From positions 1 through 14,622 of the forward strand of contig CAMFLJ010000062.1 of assembly GCA_945957335.1 (NCBI GenBank): 14,622 nucleotides of DNA, written 5' to 3'. How positions within the stretch are numbered: the stretch's first letter is position 1; every line of letters begins with the position of its first letter. The translations under genes were made by a program, and so were the position numbers. Positions 13,018 to 14,622 of this stretch are shown here, one piece after another. Below the pieces are notes generated by a model. That model saw only the letters and a program-made list of their open reading frames with translations. It was not told where the DNA came from and did no database searches. This DNA is from an uncultured Actinomycetes bacterium (GTDB lineage: Bacteria > Actinomycetota > Acidimicrobiia > Acidimicrobiales > Acidimicrobilacustridaceae).

Positions 13018-14622
13018 TCAGGAGGTGGCGGAGGTGATCGCCCGCCACACCTTCTCGGGGGTGAGCGGCATGTCGAGGTGGCGCACGCCGAGGTGGGCGA
13101 GCGCGTCGATCACCGCGCTCTGCACCGCGGGCGTGGCGCCGATCGTGCCGGACTCGCCGATGCCCTTGGCGCCCAGCGGGTTCACCGGCGTGGGCGTCTG
13201 CAGCTCGATGCGCTCGAACGACGGCAGCTCGGCCGCGGACGGCAGCGAGTAGTCGGCGAAGGTGGTGGTGAGCGGGTTGCCGTCGTCGTCGTAGACGACC
13301 TGCTCGAAGAGGGCCTGGGCCGCGCCCTGGGCCAGGCCGCCGTGCACCTGGCCGTCGACCAGCAGCGGGTTGAGGATCACGCCGGCGTCGTCGCAGGCCA
13401 CCATGCGCAGCAGGTCGACCTTGCCGGTGTCGGCGTCGACCTCGACGACCGCCACGTGGGCCCCGAACGGGAAGGTCGGCCCGGGGGCGGCGAAGTCGGA
13501 GACGGCCAGCATCGGCTCGGCGCCGTCGAGGGTGAGGGCGACGTCGTCCCAGCCGACCGACACGGCCGGGCTGCCGACCACGTGGAAGCGGCCCGACCCG
13601 GCGTCGAGGACCACGTCCTGAGGGGCCGCCTCGAGCAGGTCCGCGGCGCGCTCGGTGGCCATCTCGACGAGCATCCCCGAGGCCACGTGCACCGCCGAGC
13701 CGGCGATCTGCAGCGAGCGCGAGCCACCGGTGACCTCGCTGCTCGGCACCAGGTCGGTGTCGCCGTAGACGACCTCGACGCGGTCCATCGGGATGCCGGT
13801 GCGGGCCTCGACGAGCATCGCCCACGCGGTGACGTGGCCCTGTCCGTAGGGGGTGGAGCCGGTGACGACCCGTGCGCCCCCGTCGGGCAGCAGCTCGACC
13901 GAGCCGTACTCGGGGCCGCCCATCACGCCGGTGATCTCGACGTAGCAGCTCACGCCGATGCCGAGCAGGCGGCGGTCGCCCTCGGCCCGGCGGCGCGCCT
14001 GCTCGGCCCGCAGCTGCTCGTAGCCGGCGGCCTCGAGCGCCTTGTCGATGGCGGTGCCGTAGTCGCCCGAGTCGTAGACGGTGCCGGTGGGCGTCGTGAA
14101 CGGGAACGCGTCGGGCGCCACCACGTTGCGGCGCCGCACCTCGGCCGGGTCGAGCCCGGCCTCGGCGGCGAAGAGGTCGATGGCGCGCTCGATGGCGGCG
14201 GTGGCCTCGGGCCGGCCGGCGCCGCGGTAGGCGCCGGTGGGCGTGGTGTTGGTGGCCACCGAGCGGCTCGAGAACTCGACCGAGGGGATGTCGTAGACGC
14301 CGCTGGCCATGATGCGACCGGCGAAGGGGAGGATGGCGCCCATGTGGGGGTAGGCGCCGCCGTCCTGGAGGATCTCGAGGCGGTAGGCGAGCAGCTGCCC
14401 GTCCCTGGTGCCGCCGAGGGTGACGGTCTGGACCTGGCCGCGGCCGTGGCCCATCGACACCATGTTCTCCGAGCGGGTCTCGCTGTAGCGCACGGGCCGA
14501 CCGGTGCGGCGGGCCAGCTCGGCGGTGAGCAGGGCCTCGGCACCGGGCTGCGACTTGGCGCCGAACCCGCCGCCGACGTCGGGGCAGATCACCCGCACGT
14601 GGTCGGGCTCGAGGCCGTAGAC
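13018..14622 (-). CDS. Xanthine dehydrogenase family molybdopterin-binding subunit (form II CoxL-like), C-terminal part
   Basis: The frame is open from the stop at 13018 to the window edge, giving 534 residues of an expected 750-800; about 200-250 N-terminal residues lie outside. In-window numbering: the cofactor-binding loop PDVGGGFGAK is at 14-23; AYRGAGR at 131-137 is the form II active-site loop, where true form I CO dehydrogenase has a Cys-containing loop; YGQGHVT at 259-265 contacts the molybdopterin dinucleotide; and KGIGESG places the catalytic glutamate at 490. All are intact. The enzyme should hydroxylate an aldehyde, heterocycle or similar substrate, working with small iron-sulfur and FAD subunits that are not in this window. 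The label carbon monoxide dehydrogenase should be avoided. The apparent start codon at 14598 is internal. Confidence 0.92.
   Translation of the reverse strand, partial: VYGLEPDHVRVICPDVGGGFGAKSQPGAEALLTAELARRTGRPVRYSETRSENMVSMGHGRGQVQTVTLGGTRDGQLLAYRLEILQDGGAYPHMGAILPFAGRIMASGVYDIPSVEFSSRSVATNTTPTGAYRGAGRPEATAAIERAIDLFAAEAGLDPAEVRRRNVVAPDAFPFTTPTGTVYDSGDYGTAIDKALEAAGYEQLRAEQARRRAEGDRRLLGIGVSCYVEITGVMGGPEYGSVELLPDGGARVVTGSTPYGQGHVTAWAMLVEARTGIPMDRVEVVYGDTDLVPSSEVTGGSRSLQIAGSAVHVASGMLVEMATERAADLLEAAPQDVVLDAGSGRFHVVGSPAVSVGWDDVALTLDGAEPMLAVSDFAAPGPTFPFGAHVAVVEVDADTGKVDLLRMVACDDAGVILNPLLVDGQVHGGLAQGAAQALFEQVVYDDDGNPLTTTFADYSLPSAAELPSFERIELQTPTPVNPLGAKGIGESGTIGATPAVQSAVIDALAHLGVRHLDMPLTPEKVWRAITSATS

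Noticed and set aside
13018..14622. Calling the molybdenum enzyme a carbon monoxide dehydrogenase
   Set aside because: The active loop is AYRGAGR (form II), not the cysteine-containing loop of true CO dehydrogenase.
1..14622. tRNA or rRNA genes, integrase, transposase or toxin-antitoxin genes
   Set aside because: I looked for the usual signs and saw none; gaps are too short and are explained by promoters, an operator and palindromic repeats.

Overview
The window is very GC-rich, uses GTG starts freely, and has many four-base stop/start overlaps and apparent leaderless promoters. Together with CarD, a mycobacterial-type Crp regulator and two F420-type luciferase-like oxidoreductases, this points to an actinomycete (phylum Actinomycetota). 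The gene neighbourhood fits the class Acidimicrobiia (Iamia/Ilumatobacter-like). That class placement is inference; the phylum is well supported. Genes are packed tightly and no gap reaches 300 bases.

Layout. 1-256 (-): N-terminus of a cytochrome P450 cut by the window edge, divergent from a catabolic operon at 437-3256 (+): luciferase-like (LLM) oxidoreductase, crotonase-family protein and short-chain dehydrogenase, the genes almost touching or overlapping. 3330-3989 (-): Crp/Fnr regulator, divergent from 4142-7416 (+): carD, ispD, ispF, rlmB and a small lipoprotein. This is the conserved actinobacterial carD-ispD-ispF-rlmB block, but cysS, often found between ispF and rlmB, is absent. 7537-8520 (-): second LLM oxidoreductase, divergent from a TetR regulator (8647-9243) with an 18-bp perfect palindromic operator in its promoter. 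tetR is followed by two ABC exporter half-transporters (9278-11014 and 11011-12945) that look like an asymmetric heterodimer. 13018-14622 (-): C-terminal two thirds of a form II CoxL / xanthine dehydrogenase-type molybdenum subunit, cut by the window edge.

How the parts work together. The P450 and the LLM/crotonase/SDR operon look like oxidation and CoA-thioester chemistry on a lipid or steroid-like substrate (inference). CarD, IspD, IspF and RlmB are housekeeping: RNA polymerase control, the MEP isoprenoid pathway and 23S rRNA modification. TetR probably controls the exporter pair and may also control the divergent oxidoreductase.

The most distinctive non-coding signal is that all three convergent (tail-to-tail) junctions carry inverted repeats from two families. 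One family is a 49-bp element present at two distant junctions in opposite orientation. The other is a 40-bp hairpin present twice in tandem at the third junction. They may be mobile or REP-like elements serving as bidirectional terminators. No RNA genes, CRISPR arrays, transposases or integrases were seen.
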